Shown: piece by piece, positions 26,557 to 37,217 of the stretch
Layout: each line of letters begins with the position of its first letter
How positions within the stretch are numbered: the stretch's first letter is position 1
From: Ectocarpus siliculosus
Taxonomy: Eukaryota > Sar > Phaeophyceae > Ectocarpales > Ectocarpaceae
Reading direction: 5' to 3'
Length of the DNA stretch: 64,000 nucleotides
NCBI GenBank assembly: GCA_000310025.1
Contig: FN649726.1
Location: 2,372,355 to 2,436,354, forward strand
Notes under the pieces: model-generated
Databases searched by the model: none
What the model saw: the letters and a program-made list of their open reading frames with translations, nothing else
Told to the model about the DNA's origin: nothing
Translations under genes and position numbers: made by a program

Positions 26557-29244
26557 ATGCCTTGAAATGTCTGGGCAATGTAAAGACGAGAGATTATCCC
26601 TGAAAAGACTATCTCTCCCTGATGAAGATCCAATCCTACCGGAAGGCGTATCCTTGATTATAGGTGTGCGCAGTTGAAACTTTGTCTGGTTGGCGTGTGG
26701 CAACCACCATCTTGGAGTTAAGTTAACCCTTCCGTAACTACAGGCCGATTCAGCTCCGTTCTCAGCTCCGATCACTTTGCGTGCCGAAAGATCGCCGTTA
26801 TGCCTCGGCTAAGAGCAAAAAACATACATCGAGACTTTCAGGGAGACACAGGCAGCCCACCCCAAAAGCACGCTTATCAGCAATGCGCACAGGACTCACA
26901 TAGTACAATACTATTCACCCATGCATATTCTCTCTGACGTGGGGCAGATATCCTTTCCCGATCCAATCTACTGCCTACCGGTACTGTAAGATTCAAACGC
27001 AAAATACCACCGGAGGGTACATACAGCACCCTGATCATGTGATCAACCCGGTGCCGCATCCGCGGGGGAGAGCAGAGAAAGCGCACACCGGAGCCGATAC
27101 TAACGTACTGCCTCGGTGCTTGATGTTATTGTGATTGCGGTGCGTGTGGTTCCCAGTATTGGGAGTGAAGGGTGCTTCGTCTGCTGTGTGCAAAATTTCG
27201 CTCAAAGGCAAGGGTTTTCGGGACTACAGCTCCGATCACATCTCTCTATTTACAGTACAGAATAGTAAAATTTATCACGATATTTATGCATTTTGTGCGA
27301 TAGTGGATGATGGTCTCGATTCTCTGATGAGCGGGCCGTTTTTTTCGTCGATCTGGCGCTTCTGTGAGGCGGTTTCCCGTCAGCGTCTTCGCATCTAGCG
27401 CCGCTAGCATATGCGCTTGCCGTATGCTCTGTCCAAGGATGAGGTAGAGAAGATGTGCCAACAGGTATTGCTTGCACAGGTACATCCTCTGTGCGGACGG
27501 TTGCTGTCGGAGACAGGCATGCACACCTGCTCAATCTACTGCTGCTGTACAGTAGTCTATTTCTCTCCGCATAGCTGCTACTGCTGTACAGCAGTAGTAC
27601 TACTGTACTCCTGTTCGTCACCCTTACATATACCGCGTCCCCATCCCTGTGAACCCCACACATGGACCCACTTCTGCACCATCCTTGCCGCCGTGATTTA
27701 TGGGTGTAAACGCATGCATGCTTGGAAGATCTTTGACCGCAGAGAGCCAGTTGTGGGGAAAAAACAAAAAAATTCAAATTACCCCAGTCACGTAAGGGTT
27801 AAGTACCACCATCTTACAGTAAGTTAAGTCCCTGAGGGCCAGTTTTAAGTAAAAATCAGAAATCACTTTGTCCAACAAACAAACATAAAACCTGAAGATT
27901 CTCACAGAGTAAGAGGTTGCCAGCATCTCTTTCTTTGGTGGACCTTTCATACGGCGAGGAAGATGGAGGATGTTTTTCGCCGAAAAAGGGGTGAACGGAT
28001 TTGAGGTTTTGCACGCAGATATCTCACCGAACTATTGAGGCGAGTTGTGTTCGGAGTGGTATTCCGAAGGTTACGGTATGCCAAGCCTGGGATATCTCGC
28101 TCGGGATATGATAAGCCCCTTTCGGAGGGCCTGTGTTTTTTCCGTCAATTCTGAAGCCTATTTGCTTCGGTTTTCTGTTGCGGAAATTCTCAGACCTATA
28201 TTCGATTTTGACCCACTCCCTTTTATTCACTTGGTTTTAGAGTAGGCGATCTCCGGTTTCTCCTCTAAAAGCAAGTTGTTTTTCTTCGGGCGATGTATCT
28301 CGAGATCCCATTGACAGATTTTCGTGTGGGTTGGAAGAGGTGTCCCTCCTGGCCCCGTCCCCCCCTCCTGCAAGTTTGGTGCAACAGCTCGTCTCTGTTT
28401 TTTAGAACGCATCCGTTGTTGTTGTCATGTTCGTAGATCTCTCCCGTTCGATTGATTCACCGAACAACCACAACAAGACCCCCCTCTTCTTACTTCAGGA
28501 CCCCCACAGGTCGTCAACAACGCCGCGCCCCACACGACGCGAAGAGTCGGCCTCAGGTCGACGATGCAGGTGGCCGATGTGCACCGCAATCGACTGCGTC
28601 AACCATACATACATCTATCTCCCGAGAACCATGCGTGGAGCGTTGTTAGTTTTTGGGTCGTTTTTGTGGGGCAGGGAGGGGCAGAGCAGACGCAATCAGT
28701 CACGTTCAGGTCGACGATGCAGGTGGCCGGTTTGCACCGCAATCGACTGCGTCAAGTTACATACATCTTCCCGAGAACCATGCGTGGAGCGTTAGTGTGT
28801 GGGTGGTTTTTGCGAGGCAGGGAGGGGCAGAGCAGATGTTGCATCCTCCTCAGGAACGAGGCAGGGAGGGGCAGAGCAGATGTTACATCCACTCCTCCTG
28901 AGGAACGTGCACCGACCAGCAAAGGGTTCTTGTGCACAATTTACTATGGACCGTTCCAACCATTGGCCTCCATTGTGCTGCTCTTTCGACGGGATACATA
29001 CATACACTACGCCGCCGACAACACGGGTGGACGCACAACAAATACTGCAAGTACTGACTGAGAACCATACAAGGGCAGAAGAAGAGCAGATAGCACACAC
29101 ACACCATACGCAGAGCAACACCCCCACGTCAACTACGACGCACCCCACACCACGTTATTTTTTTCTCTCAGACTGTCGACCACAGCCAGCCACTACTCTG
29201 TCTGCAACAACGGAATTTTTGTCCTTCCAACCATCGTCGTGCAA
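26557..29244. other. Intergenic region downstream of WDR77
   Basis: No gene was recognised. A perfect 20-bp palindrome, CTACTGCTGTACAGCAGTAG, lies at 27,578-27,597 amid repeated CTACTGCTG sequence. The tandem duplication at 28,555-28,900 is listed separately. Confidence 0.5.
28555..28900 (+). repeat. 153-bp tandem duplication with a 42-bp sub-duplication
   Basis: AGGTCGACGATGCAGGTGGC begins at 28,555 and again at 28,708. The following roughly 150 bp are clearly alignable (CACCGCAATCGACTGCGTCAA, CCGAGAACCATGCGTGGAGC). Near the end GAGGCAGGGAGGGGCAGAGC occurs again about 42 bp later. Open frames here arise from the repetition and are not treated as genes. Confidence 0.75.
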
Positions 29245-30315
29245 TAGTGGTCCCGATATAGTGGCATGTAGTGGCAAGAGGAAAATATGCCACTATTCAG
29301 GGCAATGCCACTATTCGATATAGTGGCAATAATGCCACTATTGACTAGTCAATAGTGGCATTATATCGGAAAATAAGCTTTGATGCTTCCGCTACGGACA
29401 GTTGTTGTTCCTGGATCTTCACTCGTGTGTATGCTCATACATGTATCTAGGGCCCGCCCTCTTTTGTTGTGTGTTCAGTATCCGCGTGAAAACAAACGCA
29501 GGCGTCTGCCCATCACGTGTGCGTTGACACTTGATCGTCTTGTGACAACGAGGCCTTTGGCGATCGCACCCTACCTTTGTGTGTGCAGGCGGACTGCACA
29601 AACAAAGTACCACTATTTTTCTTTGTCTTGTCTGGCCATCCATGATGGGGTTCAACGCAAGCAACACACGCATCCATGTTGAAACATCAATGTACGCGAA
29701 ACCAACTGGAGCAACCAAGTTGAAAACGCCGAACACTTCCTACTCCGGCGCATCAATCCCAACCGTCACGATGCTTTTGCACCTGTAGGCGTCAACCGAC
29801 CAATCAATACCACTACACTATGACCAACTGCGTGGCGGTCTAGGGGCGTGTGTGTGCTGCGAAGAATGGCATCTTTACCTTACGGAGGAAATGCCTGGCC
29901 TCGCCAATGCCACTCGACTCCGCGTACTCTTCTAGAGGACCAAAAATCCCAGGTTCCGCGAACGATGGCGGAGCCTTCATCCCTTCACCTCTCTCACTCT
30001 CAGAATCTTCGGTGCTGTCTAGCTCTACCTCGTTGTCACAAAATGTGTCCTCTTTGATGTACATGTTGCCAACGCTCTACAAAAAATTCTCCCTTGCGTC
30101 TTTGGGCAGAGCTTGCGGTGAAAAACAGGGAGGCTCCGGCGTTTTGAATTGCCACTATTATTGGGGGTGTGAGATGCCCAAAATGCCACTATTGAGGGCC
30201 CCGTCCTCAATAGTGGTACAATACCACTATATCGGGTTGAGAGTGTGACAAGAGATTTGGATGCCACAATTGAGGGCATTTCACTATTCAGGGTGCCACT
30301 ATATCGGGACCACTA
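29245..30315. mobile_element. TA-flanked terminal-inverted-repeat element (Tc1/mariner-like, non-autonomous)
   Basis: The ends are inverted: GTGGTCCCGATATAGTGGCA at 29,247 and its complement ending at 30,313. Each is flanked by TA (29,245-29,246 and 30,314-30,315), as expected for the Tc1/mariner group. Subterminal regions (29,280-29,370 and 30,145-30,290) carry many copies of CCACTATT/AATAGTGG with AGGG. No transposase frame was found. A related block of AATAGTGG motifs lies at 19,405-19,490. Confidence 0.65.
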
Positions 30316-30451
30316 CTGTACCTCAATCTATGATTCTCAACTGCTGTTTTGACGGAATACATTTGCATGCCCAGCACGACTGACTGCCAACAACCATGGT
30401 GAGTGTTAAAGGTCACACGGCCTGCTGACCTCTCTTCTCGCACACTTCGAA

Positions 30452-31021
30452 TTGCACGCATCATGTACGCCCAAGCTTGTCGCCTTTGCGGCTCTCCTTT
30501 TTTCCCTCTTACTGTGCAGTCCGGTTATGAAGAGGAAAACTCCTCACACAAAACTGCCGGCCCGAAAAAATGACGAGTTAAACCCAACAATGACCCGCTT
30601 CTTTGCGTCCGGAACGACCTCCCGCAACAATCCTCTCCCTGACGATTCCGTTTTTCGCCTGGGAGGCGGTACGCGCCAGGGCAAGTCGTTCCGTACAAGG
30701 AACTTGAGTCATTCCTATGTGCATTTATCATCACGGAGTGCACGCGTCACCCCAGACACGACAGGTCTGCCTCTGACCTTCTCCGCACACAATCGGGTTC
30801 TTTTTCTGTACCATACCCCGATGATCTCGAACCTCCGACAACACCTCGGGAGTTGGCATACCCTCAAATTTTCCCGCCGCCGCTTCCGTTTTCAAGCAGT
30901 ACAACTTCCGCCGCGGGAAAAAAAAACGAGAGACAAAAGGCTTCAGTTGAGGCCGGGGCTACCCCCGGGCTTTTATACATCAACTACCCTGCAAAAGACC
31001 GTGCGATGCCATGGCTTGTAG
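30452..31021 (+). CDS. Hypothetical 189-aa open frame
   Basis: ATG 30,452 opens 189 codons. The N-terminus is signal-peptide-like (hydrophobic AFAALLFSLLLCSPV at residues 11-25), followed by a Ser/Thr/Arg-rich body with no recognised domain. It ends just before an R1 repeat (31,031). No splice signals or family support were found, so it may be a chance frame. Confidence 0.2.
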   Translation: MHASCTPKLVAFAALLFSLLLCSPVMKRKTPHTKLPARKNDELNPTMTRFFASGTTSRNNPLPDDSVFRLGGGTRQGKSFRTRNLSHSYVHLSSRSARVTPDTTGLPLTFSAHNRVLFLYHTPMISNLRQHLGSWHTLKFSRRRFRFQAVQLPPREKKTRDKRLQLRPGLPPGFYTSTTLQKTVRCHGL

Positions 31022-31030
31022 CGCACGGCC

Positions 31031-31308
31031 TGAAGACACGCCTGAAGTCAGGCAGGGCCTAGGACCAGCATCCTCCCCCCGTGGCATCGGGGGGCTGGTC
31101 AATTCACCTCCTTGGTGATGGTAAACAACACAGTGTATTATTATTGCACACGAGTCTCGTCTCTCTCTCTCTCCATTTATCTCTCTCTCCTGCCAACATG
31201 CCAACCAGGCAGATAGAAACCCCAATCTACCATATCTTTGACATGAATACATATCCAACGGCAGCTTCCCACCGTGAACTACTGCTACCCAGGTGCGCTG
31301 CGTCCACA
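31031..31308 (+). repeat. R1 LTR-like repeat, copy 1
   Basis: It starts TGAAGACACGCCTGAAGTCA and ends GCGCTGCGTCCACA. The copy is flanked by GGCC on both sides (31,027-31,030 and 31,309-31,312), a 4-bp target-site duplication. It contains a GC hairpin (CCCCCCGTGGC..TCGGGGGG), a TC-rich tract and TTCCCACCGTGAACTACTGC, all shared with the other copies. Confidence 0.7.
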
Positions 31309-31574
31309 GGCCTCCACACGTAGCAGGGGGAAGACCGCACCTCATCGGCATCGGAGGCTATCGCCCTCCATAACTCATACCAGAGAGGTTTGGAGGCATG
31401 ATGTGCCGAACGTATCCTAGAAAAGGTGCACCCCGAAGAAATCGAACTTCACAGAGCGGTTGAAGGTTTGGTATTTTTCTTTTTTTCGACCCATCCCCTC
31501 CCCAGCAATAAGTTTCAGACGCCGACAACGCAAGCGACCCCGATGTTTCAAAGCGAGCGATAATCTCAGGGGTG

Positions 31575-31800
31575 TAGACCGGGCTCTGCTGGCTGTATTA
31601 CCTGGGAACTGTTGATGGTACGATGATACCCCCTTGTTGTCCCATGCGGGGGCCTCAGTTTCCGAACATACAATACTCGTCTCTTGTCGTCCCTACTTAG
31701 GGGCCCGGCCTCCTCCCTGACACCCAGGGGAGACCGCCGAGGGGGACCAGCTGAGACATATGGTTCTCCGGTCCATAGGGCAACCAAGGGAGTCGGTTGA
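31575..31800 (+). repeat. R2 LTR-like repeat, copy 1 (diverged)
   Basis: Shared landmarks include GGGCTCTGCTGG, GTTGATGGTA, CCTTGTTGTCCCAT, a TCTTGTCnTCCCT tract, GGGGCCCGGCCTCC, and an end resembling CATATGGTTCTCCGGTCCATA. Confidence 0.55.
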
Positions 31801-32204
31801 ACGAAACGAATCAAACGGTTGAAAAGGCTGAGGCCAGCGCCTCGGTTTCGTCGTCCGTGTTGTTGTCCGAATTGCGTTGGTGAGACTCCGATTCCGTGAG
31901 GGTATCCTCTATTTACCCAATCGTCGTTGTCCGTGAGGATATCCTCAAGCATGGCACGGTTCTCTCCGTAATAGTTCAGCTACGTTGAATATGAATACAA
32001 TTCGTTCGGCGTACAATGCGTGCCGGACGTGTTGTTTGGCGTGTAACTCTGGATGCCGCTTGCGGGGTCTGTTTTGGAGACGCTGCGAGCATCTATGGCC
32101 GAGCGTGCTCATGTCGTAACCTTCTCTGTTAGCCTTCATTGCGTATTCTTGATCGTACCCAGGTGCTTCGGTTCACGGTTCACGGGCATGTGGATTGTAG
32201 ACCG

Positions 32205-32400
32205 GGCTTTCCTTGGGGCTTGGATTGTAGTACCGCAATTGTTGATGTTCCCCCCTTGTTGTCCCATCCCGGCGAACTCTGTGCCTTTCCTTTAACCCTC
32301 TCCACGGGGTCTTGGTGACATGGGTTCCGCCCTTTACCCTGGGGAGACTGTGCCTTGGGGATCAGCTATGGGAATATGGCTCTACGGTCCGTAGGAGTGT
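32205..32400 (+). repeat. R2 LTR-like repeat, copy 2 (diverged)
   Basis: It is recognised by the TTGTTGATGTTCCCCCCTTGTTGTCCCATC core, the CTCTCCACGGGG block and the end ATATGGCTCTACGGTCCGTA, in the same order as in other R2 copies. Confidence 0.5.
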
Positions 32401-32562
32401 GCTTAAGAACTTGTATTTTGGCTAGTATTTGACTCTTTCGACCCGACTGTTGGTTTCGTTCATTGTTTGAGTCAGACACGTGTCACCGCCGAAAAGCGCG
32501 GTCCGCAACTTGCCCGGGAGGGTTTGAGCGGCTGTCGGCGGGTGTATGAGCATCTATCTCCC

Positions 32563-32745
32563 CTGTGGACAGGGCTCTGCTGGGGGCTCGGATATGGTAC
32601 TTGGAGATGTTGATGGCACCCCCGTGCTGTTCCTTCCGGGGGGCTTCTGTTGACTTCTGGGCATATGATATACTCCTCTTTTGTTTCCCCTTCTACCCCT
32701 CTCCATAGGGGCTGAAGGGACCTACCTACCTTGCCTCCCCCAGCA
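32563..32745 (+). repeat. R2 LTR-like repeat, copy 3 (3' end missing)
   Basis: It begins TGTGGACAGGGCTCTGCTGG, has GGAGATGTTGATGGCACCCC and CCCTCTCCATAGGGGCT, and breaks off near 32,745 before the usual terminal block. Confidence 0.6.
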
Positions 32746-33549
32746 GTCGCACCGCGTACATACTCACACCACAGTGCTGTTCAGTTTTTCAGCAATACTA
32801 CAGTTGATGTTCGGCGGGCTTTAGCTGTGATTCCACGAGGCATACATGCGTGTTGACGTGTTGCAACAAATAACTGATCCTTGATGGGTCTCTCTCGGCC
32901 AACCAACTTTTCTTCTTGAGCTGTCTGTCCATGTCATTGTTATTCGCATAGCCCGCCCCTTGACCGATCCGGAGTTCAAAAGCCGATCTCAGCCCACACT
33001 GCCCACCTCGCAGAACTGGCAGTATTTTTAGATAGCTGAGATGTCTTCAAGACCCCTCGACGTTGTTTTAGCAGCTAGAAGTATCGTGTGCTGTGGCGCG
33101 AGAGTCAGTTTCTGCGTTGTTGGCATGGTGGGAGCAGGTTAACTTGTTGTCGAGGGTCCTTTCCTGAAACGCTCATCATCAAATCCAACACACCCCATCG
33201 TGCACCTGCATCATGCAGCGCGCGTTCTATTTCTACTGCTGTTGCACAATATTTGCTCTGCAATCTCGCAGATGAGCCACAAGAAGCTCTGTGTAGTCGA
33301 GATGATTCCATGACCTGTCTGAACTGATTTCGGCCTGTTGTAGATTTGGAATATCGGGCGCGCAGCCTGTTGTTGGAGTTGGGCCTTTCTTGCCGTTAAA
33401 ACACCAACTTTTAGTCTCTAGCGGTTTTGTCTTGTGGATTAATAATGTCAATGGAAGTCACATGGTCAGAGGAAGGTCTATGGAGGCTCGGGGCTCCGCG
33501 GTATAGATGTGTACGGTTGGGATGATACACGGGATCGTAGTCTTGTGTC

Positions 33550-33745
33550 CGTGGACAGGGGCTCTGCTGGGGGCCCAGATGTGGTAGTTGGAGATGTTGA
33601 TGGTACCCCTTGTTGTCCCATCCGGGGGGCCTCTGTGAAGTATGAAGACAAAATATTCTCCTCTCTTGTCTTCCCTTCTACCCCCTCTATAGGGGCTTCG
33701 GGGCCTAGTCTCCCCCCTCAAACCCTCTTTGTGTCTTGGGTCACA
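33550..33745 (+). repeat. R2 LTR-like repeat, copy 4
   Basis: CGTGGACAGGGGCTCTGCTG opens this copy. The GGAGATGTTGATGGTACCCC, CTTGTTGTCCCATCCGGGGG and CCCCCTCTATAGGGGCTTCG blocks follow in order. It breaks off within the late CCTCCCCC block. Confidence 0.65.
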
Positions 33746-34129
33746 CAATTTTAAAGGACTATTGTGTGTGATTATTCAAGTCTATCTTTATCCTATCTGA
33801 AACCCCTTGGTAGAGATCAAGTCCTGATGGAAATGGATCAATTGGCAATCCTGGCAAGTCTATATGTAAAATATTACAAGGTCGGGACGTCGGTGCCAAG
33901 CCTCCTCCCGCACGTGGCGCAAGACCACATGAATATACATTGCCCTAAGAGGGGCTGTGGGCCATATTTTTGATGGGCAGTTTCATGACGCTCGTATTCC
34001 TTGACAAAAAATCGCGCACGTATTCTACATTGGAGCCAGCTCGAGCGGACAACAACTTGCCGGCGAAAATCATATTTCATCTTATCTTGAGATGGCAGAT
34101 TTCCAATGAGAACCGATTGTGAATCCGAA

Positions 34130-34812
34130 ACAAAACCACAAACAAAACATGTTCAACATTCGCTGACTGTTTCTGTACATTCTTCAGCTTGCCGCGCATT
34201 TATGTTGTGGCGTGTCTGTCTTTCGCATGTGATTGAACTGCGTGGAGGCCGCCTTATGACAGCGTGTTGGTGGTATTTCTTCGCGAGCTTGTTCAACGAT
34301 GATGCCGATCGTTTCGCCATGTATGTTTGTTTGGTATTTCGAGATATTTCAACTCAACCCTGGAAGCGCCTCGTAACAGTTTTCAGCGTTCGTTGCCTCT
34401 GCGTTTTGTTTTTTTTTCATCATTTTCCTTGCGCGTGGCAACTTTGCCCATTTCGCGTTGTTTGCGGTGTGTTGGTCATCCATCCATTGCGTAAGGTTCT
34501 CTTGTACGCGTGTCTAACGGACTTAGTCAATCTTGTGTGGTCGTCCGACACGTGCGTGTTTGTCGTTTGAAGCGTCGATGTCCTTCACTGTTGAATAGGG
34601 GCATTCTACGTTTTGCATGGGAGGTTGAACACTTTGCGCTGACTGACGAATTGGTGTGGCATGATTTAGTCAGGCATCATATCGCCGTGTACGGGTGTTT
34701 ATCATTCACAAACACCGCTGTCGTTTTCTTCTTGAGTACAACCAGGTGCCTACTGCTGTTTGAGTTCAAGCTGATGAGTGTCTACTCCGGTAGTAATAAG
34801 CTTTGGGGGCAT
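34130..34812 (+). repeat. Conserved region next to R1, unknown role
   Basis: This stretch is an inverted, diverged copy of 41,957-42,600; each lies directly beside the TCCACA end of an R1 repeat. Shared blocks include TTTATCATTC(A/G)CAAACACCG, TTCTTGAGTA and ACAGTTTTCAG/ACGGTTTTCAG. Plus-strand translation (34,106-34,570) and the matching minus-strand frame at 42,196-42,474 share pieces such as FRxIST, KRxVTVFSV and FP, which hints at former coding content. It could be the internal region of the element that uses R1 as its LTR. Confidence 0.4.
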
Positions 34813-35084
34813 TGTGGACGCAGCGCACCTGGGTAGCAGTAGTTCACGGTGGGAAGCTGCCGTTGGATATGTATGCATGTCAAAGATATGGTAGATTGGG
34901 GTTTCTATCTGCCTGGTTGGCATGTTGGCAGGAGAGAGAGATAGATGGAGAGAGAGAGAGACGAGACTCGTGTGCAATAATAATACACTGTGTTTACCAT
35001 CACCAAGGAGGCGAATTGACCAGCCCCCCGAGGCCACGGGGGGAGGATACTGGTAGGCCCTGCCTGACTTCAGGCGTGTCTACA
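34813..35084 (-). repeat. R1 LTR-like repeat, copy 2 (minus)
   Basis: On the plus strand it runs from TGTGGACGCAGCGCACCTGG to GACTTCAGGCGTGTCTACA, the reverse complement of copy 1 with about 95% similarity by eye. No target duplication is visible. It may be the LTR of a larger damaged element that includes 34,130-34,812. Confidence 0.65.
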
Positions 35085-37053
35085 AACACTGCACTGCGGT
35101 TGCATGCGCTAAGACTTGCCTACAGCAGCAGCGCTTCACTTCGCCCGTTGCGAAGTGCTTCACTTGGCCCGTTGCGAAGTGTAGCAAAGGTAGATCGGTA
35201 CTGTTGGACATTGCGATGACACGAAGAGTCACAGCAATGTAAAAACAGCGAATAAATGAATGAATGTGAAGATGAGACAAGCCAGAGGCAAATATATTTC
35301 AAACTGTCGTTTTTGATGAGTTTCAGAATTGGTTCGTGAGGCGTTTCCTGCACGGAACGCGCCCTCGGGGAATAGAGCCAGTTTTGGCGGCGTTGACCGT
35401 TAAACGCACGCGCCACGGAGGCCTACCCAGCTCCGGGCACGAGCGACAATGTACCGACGAGCCTCCTGCGTGCGCCTAAGAAGGAATCGCGGCAAAAGAC
35501 TCGCTGCTGCGAGAGAAAGAAATGCCGAAGCATGAAAAGTGACCCATATTTTAAGTATGTACATACAGTCGCCTCCGATGGGTGCTATGCGTGTATCCCT
35601 GTTACTCTTGGGCCCTCGTGGACTACTACTTACTGATGTGAGACGCGAATGCGCTGTCTACCTTGATGTGTGATGCGGGCGGAAGTGTGTTCGTCTTGTT
35701 TCTCGTGACAGCATCTTTTTGTCTTGCCTGAGGAGCCCCAATGGGATAAAACATGGGAGATGGGAGCCCTTGGGAGACCGCGAGAGAATCCAATAGCAAC
35801 TCTTTAGAGAGGTGCCATGTTGAGAGAGTGAAAATTTCTGTCCATCGCAGACACTGGAATGTCGGGCACGCAGCCTATTGTTGGAAAGTTGAGCACTTGC
35901 AGTATGTGGCTTGGACTTGAACGTTCTTTGTTTCGATCATCTTTCCTTTTCACAAAAAATCAAACGCACGCGGAATTGTTGATTCCCTTGTTTCTCCAGC
36001 GGGCATATCCAGCCAGATACAACGCCGGGGCTTGTCAAGAAATCGACGCCACGAATGAATATAATATAACCAAACTGCGAAACAATCCAATCCCTGTTGT
36101 AATTTGCATCAACAGGTCCACCTACTGTCAGGGGAGCGTGTCCCTCACGGCGACTGCGCAAGACGACAGCTACACGGGAAAGAAGACATTCGCTTGCGTC
36201 TTGTGCCAAACGTTGATCGGCAACGAGGCCAGCGACTAACGTATGCTCAACCGTATGGGAGAAGTCAAGACCTCGACGGAATGCCCGGTGCCGTCTTCCT
36301 CAACGGTGACGGCGGCAGTTTGGTCGGCAAGGCGCAGCAACCCGAGAGCAGTGCCCAAAGAGCTGAGTCGTATATCCGCGACCTGGACGATGGGACAGGT
36401 TAACATGTGTCATGAGAAATTGCAAGTACGACAAGAGGGCGGGATTTGCTCTTGCACGCGTCTTCCACGAGACGGACCGAACCGAGCGGAAGATGAACAA
36501 TAACAGTCCGGGGGGCCGTCCTTAAATGTGAGAGGATTCTGTCCTACAATATTGAAGACCTTCCCCGATATTCTCCTTCGTTAATTTCATATGCCTCGAT
36601 CTGTATATATCGGTTGTTTGCCTCCATTATTCTTTTTGAAAAACTTTTTTTCATGCGCGCCGTGGCTTCTTTTGTTAAGAAGAACAACAGAAGAGTCAGG
36701 GAGTGTGCTTTTGTACCCAACTGTGTCCGTTTGTGTGTGTAGTTGTTGTGTGTGTGGAATCTCACGGTCGATAGAAACCGAGGGGATTTGACCCCATCTC
36801 ATCAATAAAGGCACCAAAGTGAAATTCATGACTTGTAACCAACAACAATTCCATTCCCCGAGCTGTCACAATTGCTTCCCGCTTAACCTGTGCTCAGTTC
36901 TTCGAGCTTCCAATGCGTCATTTATTTGGAAACAGGTTCTCCCGACCGCTGCCGCAACTGTCGCGAGAGACATGGACGAGCGACTAGGGGGAAGGGAGAC
37001 ACAGACCAGGGAGGAGAGAGGCGGGAGGGTGTGACCTATACTACGCTCCTGTT
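35085..37053. other. Stretch without recognised genes
   Basis: A short direct repeat around CTTCACTT(C/G)GCCCGTTGCGAAGTG lies at about 35,130-35,180. A block at 35,853-35,890 (GAATGTCGGGCACGCAGCCT) repeats one at 33,347-33,380. The 35,859-36,240 open frame has some protein-like composition but no recognisable domain. Confidence 0.45.
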
Positions 37054-37217
37054 TATGGACAAGAGAGCCATATGCCTTCCGTTCACCCCCTAGGGCAGCC
37101 TCCCCAAGTTGTGAGGAGGGAGGCTAGGCCCCGAAGCCCCCATAGAGAGGTTAGAAGGGAAGAGGAAGGAGGAAGAGTACATTATATTCAGACGTCAACA
37201 GAGGCTACAGTAAGGGA

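Noticed and set aside
31031-35084. A 4-kb transposon with R1 as long terminal inverted repeats
   Set aside because: R1 also occurs alone, with its own 4-bp duplications (31,027/31,309 and 51,419/51,686), so the opposed pair is better read as separate repeats.
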